From NCBI GenBank assembly GCA_021204565.1, contig JAJPZE010000148.1:1-9501 (forward strand): 9,501 bases of DNA, written 5' to 3'. This document shows positions 1 to 7,400 of this stretch, one piece after another. The stretch is from Prevotella sp. Its GTDB lineage: Bacteria > Bacteroidota > Bacteroidia > Bacteroidales > Bacteroidaceae. Each line of letters starts with the position of its first letter. Position 1 is the stretch's first letter. Under the pieces are notes generated by a model. That model was not told the DNA's origin. It was given only the letters and a program-made list of their open reading frames with translations, and searched no databases. The position numbers were made by a program, and so were the translations under genes.

Positions 1-956
1 CCCGAGTGCTTGTTCCACCAGCTGATAAGCTCGCCGTAGTCCGCCGATTTATTGCCTATCTCCCAATACAACTGCGGCACGCAATAATCAATCCAACCGT
101 TATTCGCCCAGAGGAGCACGTCGGCATACAGGTCGTCGTAGTTCTGCAAGCCGTTCGTATTCGATCCCGTGTGGGGGTCGCTCTTCTTGTTCCGGTAGAT
201 GCCGAAGGGGGACACGCCGAACTTCACCCAAGGTTTCGCGCGGTGGATTGTTTCCGAGAGTTGGCGTATAAACACGTTGACGTTGTCCCGCCGCCAATCT
301 CCGATATTGCGGAACCCTTGCGAGTTATACATTGCGAACTGCTTCGCGTCGTCGATTTCCTTGCCCGCGACGGGGTAGGGATAAAAATAATCGTCGATAT
401 GAAAGCCGTCGATATCGTAGCGCCGGACTATATCCTCCGCCACTTTGCAGATATAATCCCGATTGGCCGGTATGCCGGGATTGAGGATATAAAGCCCGTC
501 GTATTCGAACCAAGAGCCGGGTTGCCGGAGGCATATATGCGTGTTGGGTAGTGTCGCCGCGTCCTTCACCTTGGCTCGGAACGGGTTGATCCATGCGTGC
601 AGCTCCATACCCCGCTTATGACATTCGCCAACCATCCACTCCAACGGATCCCAACCGGGATTGCGTCCCGGCGTGCCGGTAAGGAAGCGGCTCCACGGCT
701 CGATGTTGCTCTTATATAATGCGTCGCACTCGACGCGCACCTGAAAGATAACGGCGTTGACGCCGTCCCGTTGCAATTCATCCAACTGCGAGGCGAGAGC
801 CGCCTGCATCTCCTCTTTGCTCAATCCCTTGAATTGCCCGTTGACAGCTTGTATCCACGCGCCGCGGAACTCGCGTTTGTTTTGTCCCGACGCGCCGACG
901 GCACTTCCCGAAAGAAGTGCCGTTAGAAGCAGTAAGTAGGTAAATAACCTCTTCAT
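1..956 (-). CDS. Secreted GHL10/DUF187-type glycosyl hydrolase (family 10 glycosylhydrolase-like), 3' end cut by window
   Basis: I translated this frame by hand: it is open from an ATG at 956-954 to the window edge, 318 complete codons without a stop. The N-terminus (MKRLFTYLLLLTALLSGSAVG) is a signal peptide with no lipobox cysteine, so export through Sec and signal peptidase I cleavage near residue 22-25 is expected. The family is recognised from REFRGAWIQAV (28-38), HAWINPFR (120-127), DGFHIDDYFYPYP (183-195, with candidate acidic residues Asp188 and Asp189), FGVSPFGIYRN (246-256) and GWIDYCVPQLYWE (287-299). These are hallmarks of the GHL10 TIM-barrel family, whose E. coli member DigH (YddW) cleaves peptidoglycan glycan strands lacking stem peptides. 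A similar periplasmic or surface role is inferred; the substrate here is unknown. Family members usually have roughly 400-500 residues, so a C-terminal part is missing. It starts 61 bp after yebC with no visible promoter, so it is probably co-transcribed. The GGGGA directly before the ATG is too close to act as a Shine-Dalgarno site. Confidence 0.9.
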   Translation of the reverse strand, partial: MKRLFTYLLLLTALLSGSAVGASGQNKREFRGAWIQAVNGQFKGLSKEEMQAALASQLDELQRDGVNAVIFQVRVECDALYKSNIEPWSRFLTGTPGRNPGWDPLEWMVGECHKRGMELHAWINPFRAKVKDAATLPNTHICLRQPGSWFEYDGLYILNPGIPANRDYICKVAEDIVRRYDIDGFHIDDYFYPYPVAGKEIDDAKQFAMYNSQGFRNIGDWRRDNVNVFIRQLSETIHRAKPWVKFGVSPFGIYRNKKSDPHTGSNTNGLQNYDDLYADVLLWANNGWIDYCVPQLYWEIGNKSADYGELISWWNKHS

Positions 957-1017
957 TCCCCGTTTATTGACTATCGCCGAACTCCGGCTACATTCGGTAT
1001 CGAGCAAGCTCGTACGC
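957..1017. other. yebC-hydrolase intergenic gap with short dyads
   Basis: This 61-bp gap contains the small inverted repeat CGAGCAAGCTCG (1001-1012), and CCGAA and TTCGG arms around 977-998. None is followed by a T-run on the minus strand, so they do not look like a terminator, and no promoter consensus is present. The gap is compatible with one transcript running from yebC into the hydrolase gene. Confidence 0.4.
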
Positions 1018-1770
1018 TCACTTGCACGGAATTTCCTCGGGCTTCATATTGGTGTACACCGTTTGTACATCGTCGAAGTCCTCCAGCCGCTCCACCATTT
1101 TGTCGATTGTGGCGCGTTGTTCGGGGGTAACGTCCTTAAGGTCGTTGGGGATATAAGTCATCTCTCCGGCGATGTCGCCAAAGCCTTTCCCTTCAAGGAA
1201 ATGTTGTATTGCGGCGTATGATTTCGGGTCGCCGTAGATAGATATTGACGTCTCGTCCTTGTCCTCGTCGTAGTTCTCGTCGTATTCGTCGTCGGCGTTT
1301 AGGTCGATCAGTTCGAGGATAAGGTCGTCCATATCCAAGCCTTCGGGCTTTTTAAATGTGAACACGCACTTATGGTCGAACAAGAAGGAGAGCGAACCCG
1401 TCGTGCCTAAGTTGCCGGAGAATTTATTGAATATGGAGCGCACATCGGCGACCGTCCGCGTTGTGTTATCCGTGAGGGTGTCGACAAAGACGGCTATTCC
1501 GAATGGCCCGTACCCCTCGTATGTAACCTCTTTATAGTCGGTCTGGTCTTTCCCCATTGCGTTTTTTATCGCGCGGTCGATATTGTCTTTCGGCATATTT
1601 TCGCGCTTACACGTGGCGATGATAGAGCGCAACGTGGCGTTGGAGTCGGGGTCGGGGCCTCCCGCTTTCACGGCAATAGCTATCTGTTTGCCTAACCGGG
1701 TGAAGGTCTTCGCCATATTTCCCCACCTCTTGAACTTACGGGCTTTACGGAATTCAAATGCACGTCCCAT
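1018..1770 (-). CDS. yebC: YebC/PmpR/TACO1-family protein
   Basis: A complete 250-residue protein (ATG at 1770-1768, TGA at 1020-1018), the usual length for the family. It has the Bacteroidota-style N-terminus (MGRAFEFRKARKFKRWGNMA) instead of the MAGHSKW form seen in E. coli. Conserved segments follow: KAGGPDPDSN (35-44), YEGYGP (84-89), DNTTRTVADVR (101-111), GNLGTTGSLSFLFDHK (119-134), and a C-terminal IPNDLKDVTPEQ (207-218) with DDVQTVYTNM (233-242). Family members were first described as DNA-binding regulators (PmpR). The mitochondrial relative TACO1 and bacterial homologues act in translation, helping ribosomes over difficult stretches such as polyproline. Which role applies here cannot be told from sequence. 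Its position 75 bp downstream of pheT, on the same strand and with no terminator between, favours co-transcription with a translation gene. An unusually acidic stretch lies at residues 160-173. The start is supported because the conserved N-terminus begins right at this Met. Confidence 0.95.
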   Translation of the reverse strand: MGRAFEFRKARKFKRWGNMAKTFTRLGKQIAIAVKAGGPDPDSNATLRSIIATCKRENMPKDNIDRAIKNAMGKDQTDYKEVTYEGYGPFGIAVFVDTLTDNTTRTVADVRSIFNKFSGNLGTTGSLSFLFDHKCVFTFKKPEGLDMDDLILELIDLNADDEYDENYDEDKDETSISIYGDPKSYAAIQHFLEGKGFGDIAGEMTYIPNDLKDVTPEQRATIDKMVERLEDFDDVQTVYTNMKPEEIPCK

Positions 1771-1845
1771 AGGTAAAATGTTTGATTGTTTATAACTTAT
1801 TTATAGTTCTCGGTTTGCCGGTTATTATCTTCTTTGCCGGTCGGA
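1771..1845. other. pheT-yebC intergenic gap with a 9-bp direct repeat
   Basis: This is a 75-bp AT-rich gap. The 9-mer TTTGCCGGT occurs at 1814-1822 and again at 1833-1841, 19 bp apart. No TAnnTTTG promoter and no hairpin with a T-run is visible reading toward yebC, which supports read-through from pheT. No ribosome-binding sequence is seen before the yebC ATG. Confidence 0.5.
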
Positions 1846-4308
1846 TTATCTCAGCTCCGCTCCCGTTTGCGCCTTTATCGCGGTTATGATACGGGTCATT
1901 GCCGCGTCTATCGCCTTGTCGCTCATGGTCTTCTCCGTGTCTTGCAGGATGAAGTTCACCGCATACGACTTCTTTCCCTCCGGCAAGTTCTTGCCCTCGT
2001 ACACATCGAAGAGCTCCACATTCGTAAGCAACTTCTTCTCCGCCGAGTATGCCGCGCGCTCTATCCGTTCAAATTCGACATCCTTGTTTATAAGCAACGC
2101 CAAGTCGCGCGATACGCTCGGATACTTGCATAGCTCGGTGTATTCCGGCTTGTTGCGGCTCACGACTTTCATCAGCTCGTCCCAATGGATGTCGGCGAAG
2201 TATACCGGCGCGGCAATATCCGCCGCTATTTGCAAGTTCCCGGCAACGATGCCGGTCTCCGCCAGCACGCGCCCGGCGCGGCTCCTTATCTCTATCCCGG
2301 CGGAGAAGATATTGTTTGTCGAACTTTCGCAGACGGTCATACCCCGGCGGATACCCGCTCTCGCGAGCACGTTCTCCACATATGCGCGGAGCTCGAAGTA
2401 CGAGCTGTCCTCGTCGGGATGTGCCCACGAGCCCTCTATGCGCTTGCCGGTTACCCATAGCGCGAGGTGCTTCTCCTCGCTGTAAGCCTTTACCGGGCAG
2501 TCGTCGGAATACTTCTCCGGCGCGTAGTGATAACAGTTGCCGAACTCGAAGAACCGCAGATTGGCGTTACGTCGGTTGGCGTTGTGCGCTATGCTTTCCA
2601 AGCCGCCGAAGAGCAAAGTCTGACGCATTACGCCCAAGTCGGCACTCAACGGATTGACAACGGCTACGGTTGTCTCCGCCGTATATGCATTTAAGTCTTT
2701 ATAATAAGATGTCTTCGTAAGCGAGTTGTTCAATATCTCGTTGAACCCGCTGCCGGCCAACTGCTCGCCGATAATATTCTCGAAGCGGTGCTCGCGGTCT
2801 TGTTCCTCCGGGCTGATGAGCGACGAATGAAGTACGGAAGGTATCTCTACATTATTATATCCGTATATCCGCAGTATCTCCTCGACGACGTCGCACGGGC
2901 GCCGGACATCCACGCGGTACGCAGGAACCTCAAGCGTCAGCCCCCCGCTTGTCTCTTCAAGGATTTTCATATCCAAGTCTGTGGCGATAGATTTAATAAT
3001 ATCGCGCTCAATCTTTTTGCCTATCAGGCGGTCGGCATAATCATAACTGAGGCTGACTACGGCGTTCTTTATCGGGTTGGGATATACGTCTTTTATTTGC
3101 ATGCTAACCTTCCCGCCCGCTATTTCGCGGCACATTATCGCCGCTTGTTTAAGCGCGTAGATCTGCCCGTTGGGGTCGACGCCGCGCTCGAAACGATAGC
3201 TTGCGTCGGTCGACAGCCCGTGCCGGCGGGCGCTCTTGCGTATATATGTGGGGTGAAAGTACGCCGATTCTAAAACAACATTCCTCGTAGTTTCATACGT
3301 GCCCGACCCCTTCCCGCCGAACACGCCCGCGATACACATCGGCTCTTCGGCGTTGCATATGGCGAGGTCTTGTGCGCTCAGACGGTGCTCGACGCCGTCG
3401 AGGGTAACGAACGGAGTGCCCTCGTCCAACGTCCGGGCGACTATCTTCCGACCCTTGACCATATCGGCATCGAAGCAGTGAAGGGGCTGACCGTAAGCCA
3501 TCATTATATAATTGGTGATGTCGACGATATTGTTTATCGGGCGCAGACCGACGACTGTCAGCCGCTCTTTCAGCCAGTCCGGACTCTCCTTTACATCGCA
3601 ATCGGTTATCGATACTCCCGCGTAACGCAGGCACGCATCCGGGTTTGCAATTTCCATATCTATCTGCAAGTCCTCGTTGTCGACACGGAACGCGGAGCAA
3701 TCGGGGCGGTGAAGACTCGTCGCATACCCGTTACGTCGGAGCCATGCGTAGAGGTCGCGCGCCACTCCCCAGTGCGACAGAGCGTCCGCGCGGTTAGCCG
3801 TTATGTCGATCTCTATTACCCAATCGCTCTCCAAACCGAAGTACTCCGCCGCCGGCATCCCGACTTTCGCGTCGCCGGGCAACACCATTATCCCGGCGTG
3901 CGACTTGCCCAAGCCAATCTCGTCTTCGGCGCAAATCATCCCGCAGCTCTCTATTCCCCGCAGCTTGCTCCTCTTTATAACAATCTCCTTGTTGCCGTCG
4001 TAGAGCACGCAACCAATGTCCGCGACAATCACTTTCTGCCCCGCGGCGACGTTCGGCGCTCCGCAAACGATTTGGCTCGGCACCGGGCGTCCGAGGCCAA
4101 CCGTGGTTACGTGGAGATGGTCGCTGTTAGGATGAGGCTCGCAGGTAAGCACTTGCCCGACGTAAAGACCTTGCAAACCGCCCTTAACCGCCGGGCGCTC
4201 CTCTAACGCATCCACCTCCAAACCCGTCGAAGTCAATGCGTCGGCCGTCTCCTGCGGACTTAAATCGAAGTCAACATACTCCTTGAGCCACTTGTATGAT
4301 ATGTTCAT
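1846..4308 (-). CDS. pheT: Phenylalanine--tRNA ligase beta subunit
   Basis: A complete 820-residue protein (ATG at 4308-4306, TAA at 1848-1846), the normal full length for the long bacterial form. With the alpha subunit PheS it forms the cytosolic alpha2-beta2 enzyme that charges tRNA-Phe. Domains in order: an N-terminal start typical of PheT (MNISYKWLKEYVDFDLSPQE); an OB-fold EMAPII-like tRNA-binding domain at about 42-157, with HPNSDHLHVT (59-68) and VCGAPNV (81-87); B3/B4 at about 215-395, which carries the editing site for misacylated Tyr-tRNA-Phe in the family, with GLRPINNIVDITNYIM (254-269) and GQPLHCFDAD (273-282); B5 at about 412-483; the catalytic-like core at about 490-715; and an FDX-ACB anticodon-binding domain from KYPSVSRDLALLI (728-740) to the end. 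No frameshift or truncation is visible. pheS is not adjacent in this window, which is common in Bacteroidota. A Bacteroidota-type promoter sits about 45-75 bp upstream, so this gene probably heads the operon with yebC. Confidence 0.98.
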   Translation of the reverse strand: MNISYKWLKEYVDFDLSPQETADALTSTGLEVDALEERPAVKGGLQGLYVGQVLTCEPHPNSDHLHVTTVGLGRPVPSQIVCGAPNVAAGQKVIVADIGCVLYDGNKEIVIKRSKLRGIESCGMICAEDEIGLGKSHAGIMVLPGDAKVGMPAAEYFGLESDWVIEIDITANRADALSHWGVARDLYAWLRRNGYATSLHRPDCSAFRVDNEDLQIDMEIANPDACLRYAGVSITDCDVKESPDWLKERLTVVGLRPINNIVDITNYIMMAYGQPLHCFDADMVKGRKIVARTLDEGTPFVTLDGVEHRLSAQDLAICNAEEPMCIAGVFGGKGSGTYETTRNVVLESAYFHPTYIRKSARRHGLSTDASYRFERGVDPNGQIYALKQAAIMCREIAGGKVSMQIKDVYPNPIKNAVVSLSYDYADRLIGKKIERDIIKSIATDLDMKILEETSGGLTLEVPAYRVDVRRPCDVVEEILRIYGYNNVEIPSVLHSSLISPEEQDREHRFENIIGEQLAGSGFNEILNNSLTKTSYYKDLNAYTAETTVAVVNPLSADLGVMRQTLLFGGLESIAHNANRRNANLRFFEFGNCYHYAPEKYSDDCPVKAYSEEKHLALWVTGKRIEGSWAHPDEDSSYFELRAYVENVLARAGIRRGMTVCESSTNNIFSAGIEIRSRAGRVLAETGIVAGNLQIAADIAAPVYFADIHWDELMKVVSRNKPEYTELCKYPSVSRDLALLINKDVEFERIERAAYSAEKKLLTNVELFDVYEGKNLPEGKKSYAVNFILQDTEKTMSDKAIDAAMTRIITAIKAQTGAELR

Positions 4309-4351
4309 AAAAACGCTATGTTAATTGTTCTTGCCCTAAAGGTAAACCGCG

Positions 4352-4383
4352 CAAAAGTAAACAAATATTGCGCAATATACAAA
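4352..4383 (-). promoter_or_regulatory. Bacteroidota-type promoter for pheT
   Basis: On the minus strand a TTTG (4383-4380) is followed after 20 bases by TACTTTTG (4359-4352), a full match to the Bacteroidota primary-sigma consensus (-33 TTTG, about 19-21 bp, -7 TAnnTTTG). A second TTTG lies directly upstream (4387-4384). Transcription would start near 4345, giving a leader of about 35-40 bases before the pheT ATG at 4308. No Shine-Dalgarno is present in that leader, as is usual in this phylum. Confidence 0.8.
4365..4378. promoter_or_regulatory. Perfect 14-bp palindrome in the pheT promoter spacer (candidate operator)
   Basis: The sequence ATATTGCGCAATAT is its own reverse complement and lies entirely between the -33 and -7 elements. 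A dimeric repressor bound there would block RNA polymerase. That role is inferred from position and symmetry alone; no regulator for it is encoded in the window. Confidence 0.45.
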
Positions 4384-4386
4384 CAA

Positions 4387-4416
4387 ACCGCCCCTTTTCG
4401 CAGCTGTGCGGGCGGT
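4387..4416 (-). other. Second GC-rich hairpin between terminator and pheT promoter
   Basis: Read on the minus strand, ACCGCCC (4416-4410) pairs perfectly with GGGCGGT (4393-4387) around a 16-base loop, and a T-rich tail (TTGTTTG) follows. It lies 8 bp beyond the T-run of the main terminator. It may be a weak back-up terminator, though the loop is long and the tail is interrupted by G. Its 3' edge touches the upstream TTTG of the pheT promoter. Confidence 0.5.
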
Positions 4417-4424
4417 GTATATAT

Positions 4425-4460
4425 AAAAAACGGTCGGGGCAAGCCAACTTGCTCCGACCG
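4425..4460 (-). terminator. Intrinsic terminator of the surface-protein gene
   Basis: Read on the minus strand, a 13-position stem (CGGTCGGAGCAAG against CTTGCCCCGACCG) closes a TTGG loop, with a single A-C mismatch, and is followed at once by six T residues (4430-4425). It begins 24 bp after the stop codon of the surface-protein gene. On the plus strand the same stem has no T-run after it, so the direction is clear. It separates this gene from the pheT operon. Confidence 0.9.
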
Positions 4461-4484
4461 AATTATACTCGAGCTGAATGATTG

Positions 4485-7400
4485 TTATTTCAGCACTTTC
4501 TTAACAGTTCCGTCCTTTGCACGCACTACATAAACCTGTCCTTTGACGGGCGTATTGACGCGCTGTCCGGCAAGGTTGAAGTATGTTGCGTCGTCGGTCG
4601 TTGCCGCATTCACGCCGTTGATACCGGTGCTGGTGCTCTTAACGAGATGATACGTTACGCTCTGCTCCGCATTGTAGTTCGCTACTCCTGTGAAGAACAT
4701 TCCTGCCGGGAGAGTGAGCGTGTAGTCGCCCTCGTCGTAGAGTGTTACGCCGTCAACCTCTTCGGCGGTAACGAGCGCATTGAGCGTCAGGGTGTAGGAT
4801 GTCGGGTCATCCTCGCTGTCTACTGCCGGTCTGCCGGTCAAACCCTGTACGACAACCTCGCCGTCTTTCGTCAGCGTAACGTCGTTTAATCCATATTCGT
4901 AGGTTATCGGCGCATTATCTTCGAAGCTGACAACAATCTGGTATATCTCCGTTACCGTGCTGTCGTCGGCGGGATTGAATACCAATACCGGGGTAACGGC
5001 CTCCTCAGCCTCACCGAGGAAGAGAGTGATGTCGATATCCTCGTTTTGTCCTGAGAAGAACCCTCCCGGGATAGTAATCTCGAGTGCCGTATCCATATCG
5101 GTGGAGTTGATGGTCGTAGTGAAGTAGAGCTTGCAAGAGAGACCGTCTTCGCTTAACTCATATTTGCTGACGGTGTTGGTGTAGTCGCCCTTAGCCGACG
5201 AAACCAATATCTGGGATACATTGCCGGTAACGGTAATCGTCTGGTCGCAGTTGACGGTTAGGTATTCGAGCGATGTGAACGACGTATGGTTCTCCGGGTC
5301 GGTGGTGAATACCGGGTCGTTGCTCGTGTCGCGTATCGTATACGTCGATGTGAGCTCCGGGTTCGTCTGTCCGTCGGAGAGGATAATCAGCCCGGCGGGA
5401 ACGTAGATAGTATACTCGCCCGGGTCAAAACCGGTGATATTCACGCCGGTGTATGAACCGTTCGTTGTCGGCAAGTAGGTGAAGAACTCGACCTCGTGGG
5501 TGTCAACAACAGAGTAGCTTTCGCGGTCGCCTCTGCCCTGTGCGACTATCTCGCCGTCGGAGTTATATATCTTCAGGTCGTCGGCGGTAACAGTTGCGTT
5601 GGGGTATTGGTGTGTGTTATAAATGCCGGTGAACGCTGCGTTGTTGTTCATCACGCTGACGTGTGCGCCGTTGGAATCATAGTCGACAAGTGCGCCGTTA
5701 GCGGGCCAGAACGTGTAGTCGCTCGCGTCGTTAGAGTTCTCGTCGTCGCTCGGCGTGCCGATGGTGATGTTAATCTCCATTTGCTCGTTCTCGTCGCCTG
5801 CTTCGCCTACCAAGAAGAACCCTTCGGGGATGTCAATCGTGTAATACCCGTCGGCGGTTAACGGCGTGAGAGTGCCGGTACTGAGGTTCAGCAATTGCAC
5901 GGTGCAAGTTGTACCGTCGTCGCTCGTAGTGGTCCGGTAGCTCTGCATTGCAGCAGAGCCATACTTATCCCAAACCTTCAGACCCGTACCGTCCTCTACT
6001 TGCGGTTCGATACCGGCAGCGCAGGTAACGGTGATGGTGCTAAGCTCGTCGAGCTGTGCGCCGTCCGCGGGAGTAACGTAAAGGTTAGTGTCAACCTCAG
6101 GCATTCCGTTGCCCGATACGGTAACGGTCAGCGTGGTTGCCTCGTTCTCTATATACTCTACATTATCCTCTTCGTCCGGGAGACTGTATCCGACATAGCT
6201 TGCGGGGATGGTGATTGTATACGTGCCCGCGTCGGTGATAGTGTTGTCGAGGACAATGATAATCTTGCCCGTCGACATATCGTTGACGCTCGTGCCTTTG
6301 GCTACGACGCCGTCAGTGCCCGTTACGGTTACGTTCGAAACATTCGTCGTGCTGGTATTCCATTCGATGTCGTCGCCCGCGTCGGAGCCTTTGGTAATCG
6401 TGATGGTGCTGATATAGTCAACCTCTGCGCCGTCGGCGGGAGTGAATACGAACGTGGATGTTGTCGTCTCCTCACCCGTGCTGCTTGCCGTTACGGTGAA
6501 GGCCAAGTCGGTCCAAGCGTTGTCCTGCTTGTCTTCGCCTAACTCGCAAGCGTATGACCGGATAAGAACGTGATAGTCGCCCGCGTCGGATATGGTCTGT
6601 GCAAGGTCTACAACCATGTACTTGTTGTCGTCCTGTATGGTACACGAGCTGCCGATAGCAACCGGGTCGTCGAAGTCAGTGTCGTCGCTCGTCGAAACAT
6701 ATATGCCGCTTGCCGTCGGAGTGGAGTTGAACCCTGCCTCGCAATAGAACGTAAGGGAAGTTACCGGTGCGGTAAGCTCGGTCTCGGCGAGAGTGATGTC
6801 GTAGGATACCTCAACCACTTCCTCAGCTACGGTGAAGCTCAGGTCGGTCCAAGCGTTATCTTGCTTATCCGAACCTAACGAGCAAGAACCACTATGGATA
6901 AGAACGTGATAGTCGCCCGCGTCGGATATGGTCTGTGCGAGGGCTACAACCATATACTTGTTGTCGTCCTGTATGGTGCACGAGCTGCCGATAGCAACCG
7001 GGTCGTCGAAGTCAGCGTCGTCGCTCGGCGAAACATATATGCCGTTTGCCGTCGGAGTGGACTGGAACCCTGCTTCGCAATAGAACGTAAGGGAAGTTAC
7101 GGGTGCGGTAAGCTCGGTCTCGTCGAGAGTGATGTCGTAGGATACCGTGCCCTCGACCGTTACGGTGTAGGTGGTCTCCGGTATATCGATATAATCGCCG
7201 GTAGTGCTGTTGTTATACCCGAAGTACTCTGCGGGGATATATATCGTATATGTGCCCGGGTCGGTAATGGTCGTGTCGAACGTGATGGTTACCGTCTTAG
7301 CCGCCGGGGAAGCACTTGAGCCTTTGGCGACAACGTTCCCGTCCTCGTCCTTTACGGTGATGTTCACAACCTTTGTATTGCTGCCTTCCCAGTCGATGTC

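Noticed and set aside
6..551. Plus-strand open frame of 181 codons at the left edge
   Set aside because: It is antisense to the GHL10 hydrolase, whose minus-strand frame shows several conserved family motifs in order.
1001..1012. CGAGCAAGCTCG as a yebC terminator
   Set aside because: The stem is only five pairs with an almost absent loop and there is no T-run after it on the minus strand.
3370..4206. Long plus-strand open frame of 278 codons
   Set aside because: It lies wholly antisense to the well-supported pheT gene and its translation shows no recognisable domain. Long antisense frames are expected opposite this codon usage.
4309..4345. T-box or peptide attenuator leader for pheT
   Set aside because: The predicted leader is only about 35-40 bases, with no Phe-codon run, T-box motif or terminator/antiterminator pair.
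5895..6542. Plus-strand open frames opposite the module array
   Set aside because: They mirror the repeat structure of the minus-strand protein, including duplicated segments, and have no independent start context or homology.
6471..7142. Diversity-generating retroelement variable repeat as the cause of the loop divergence
   Set aside because: The changes are not confined to adenine positions of a template, the variable patch is internal instead of at the protein's C-terminus, and no reverse transcriptase or template repeat is in the window.
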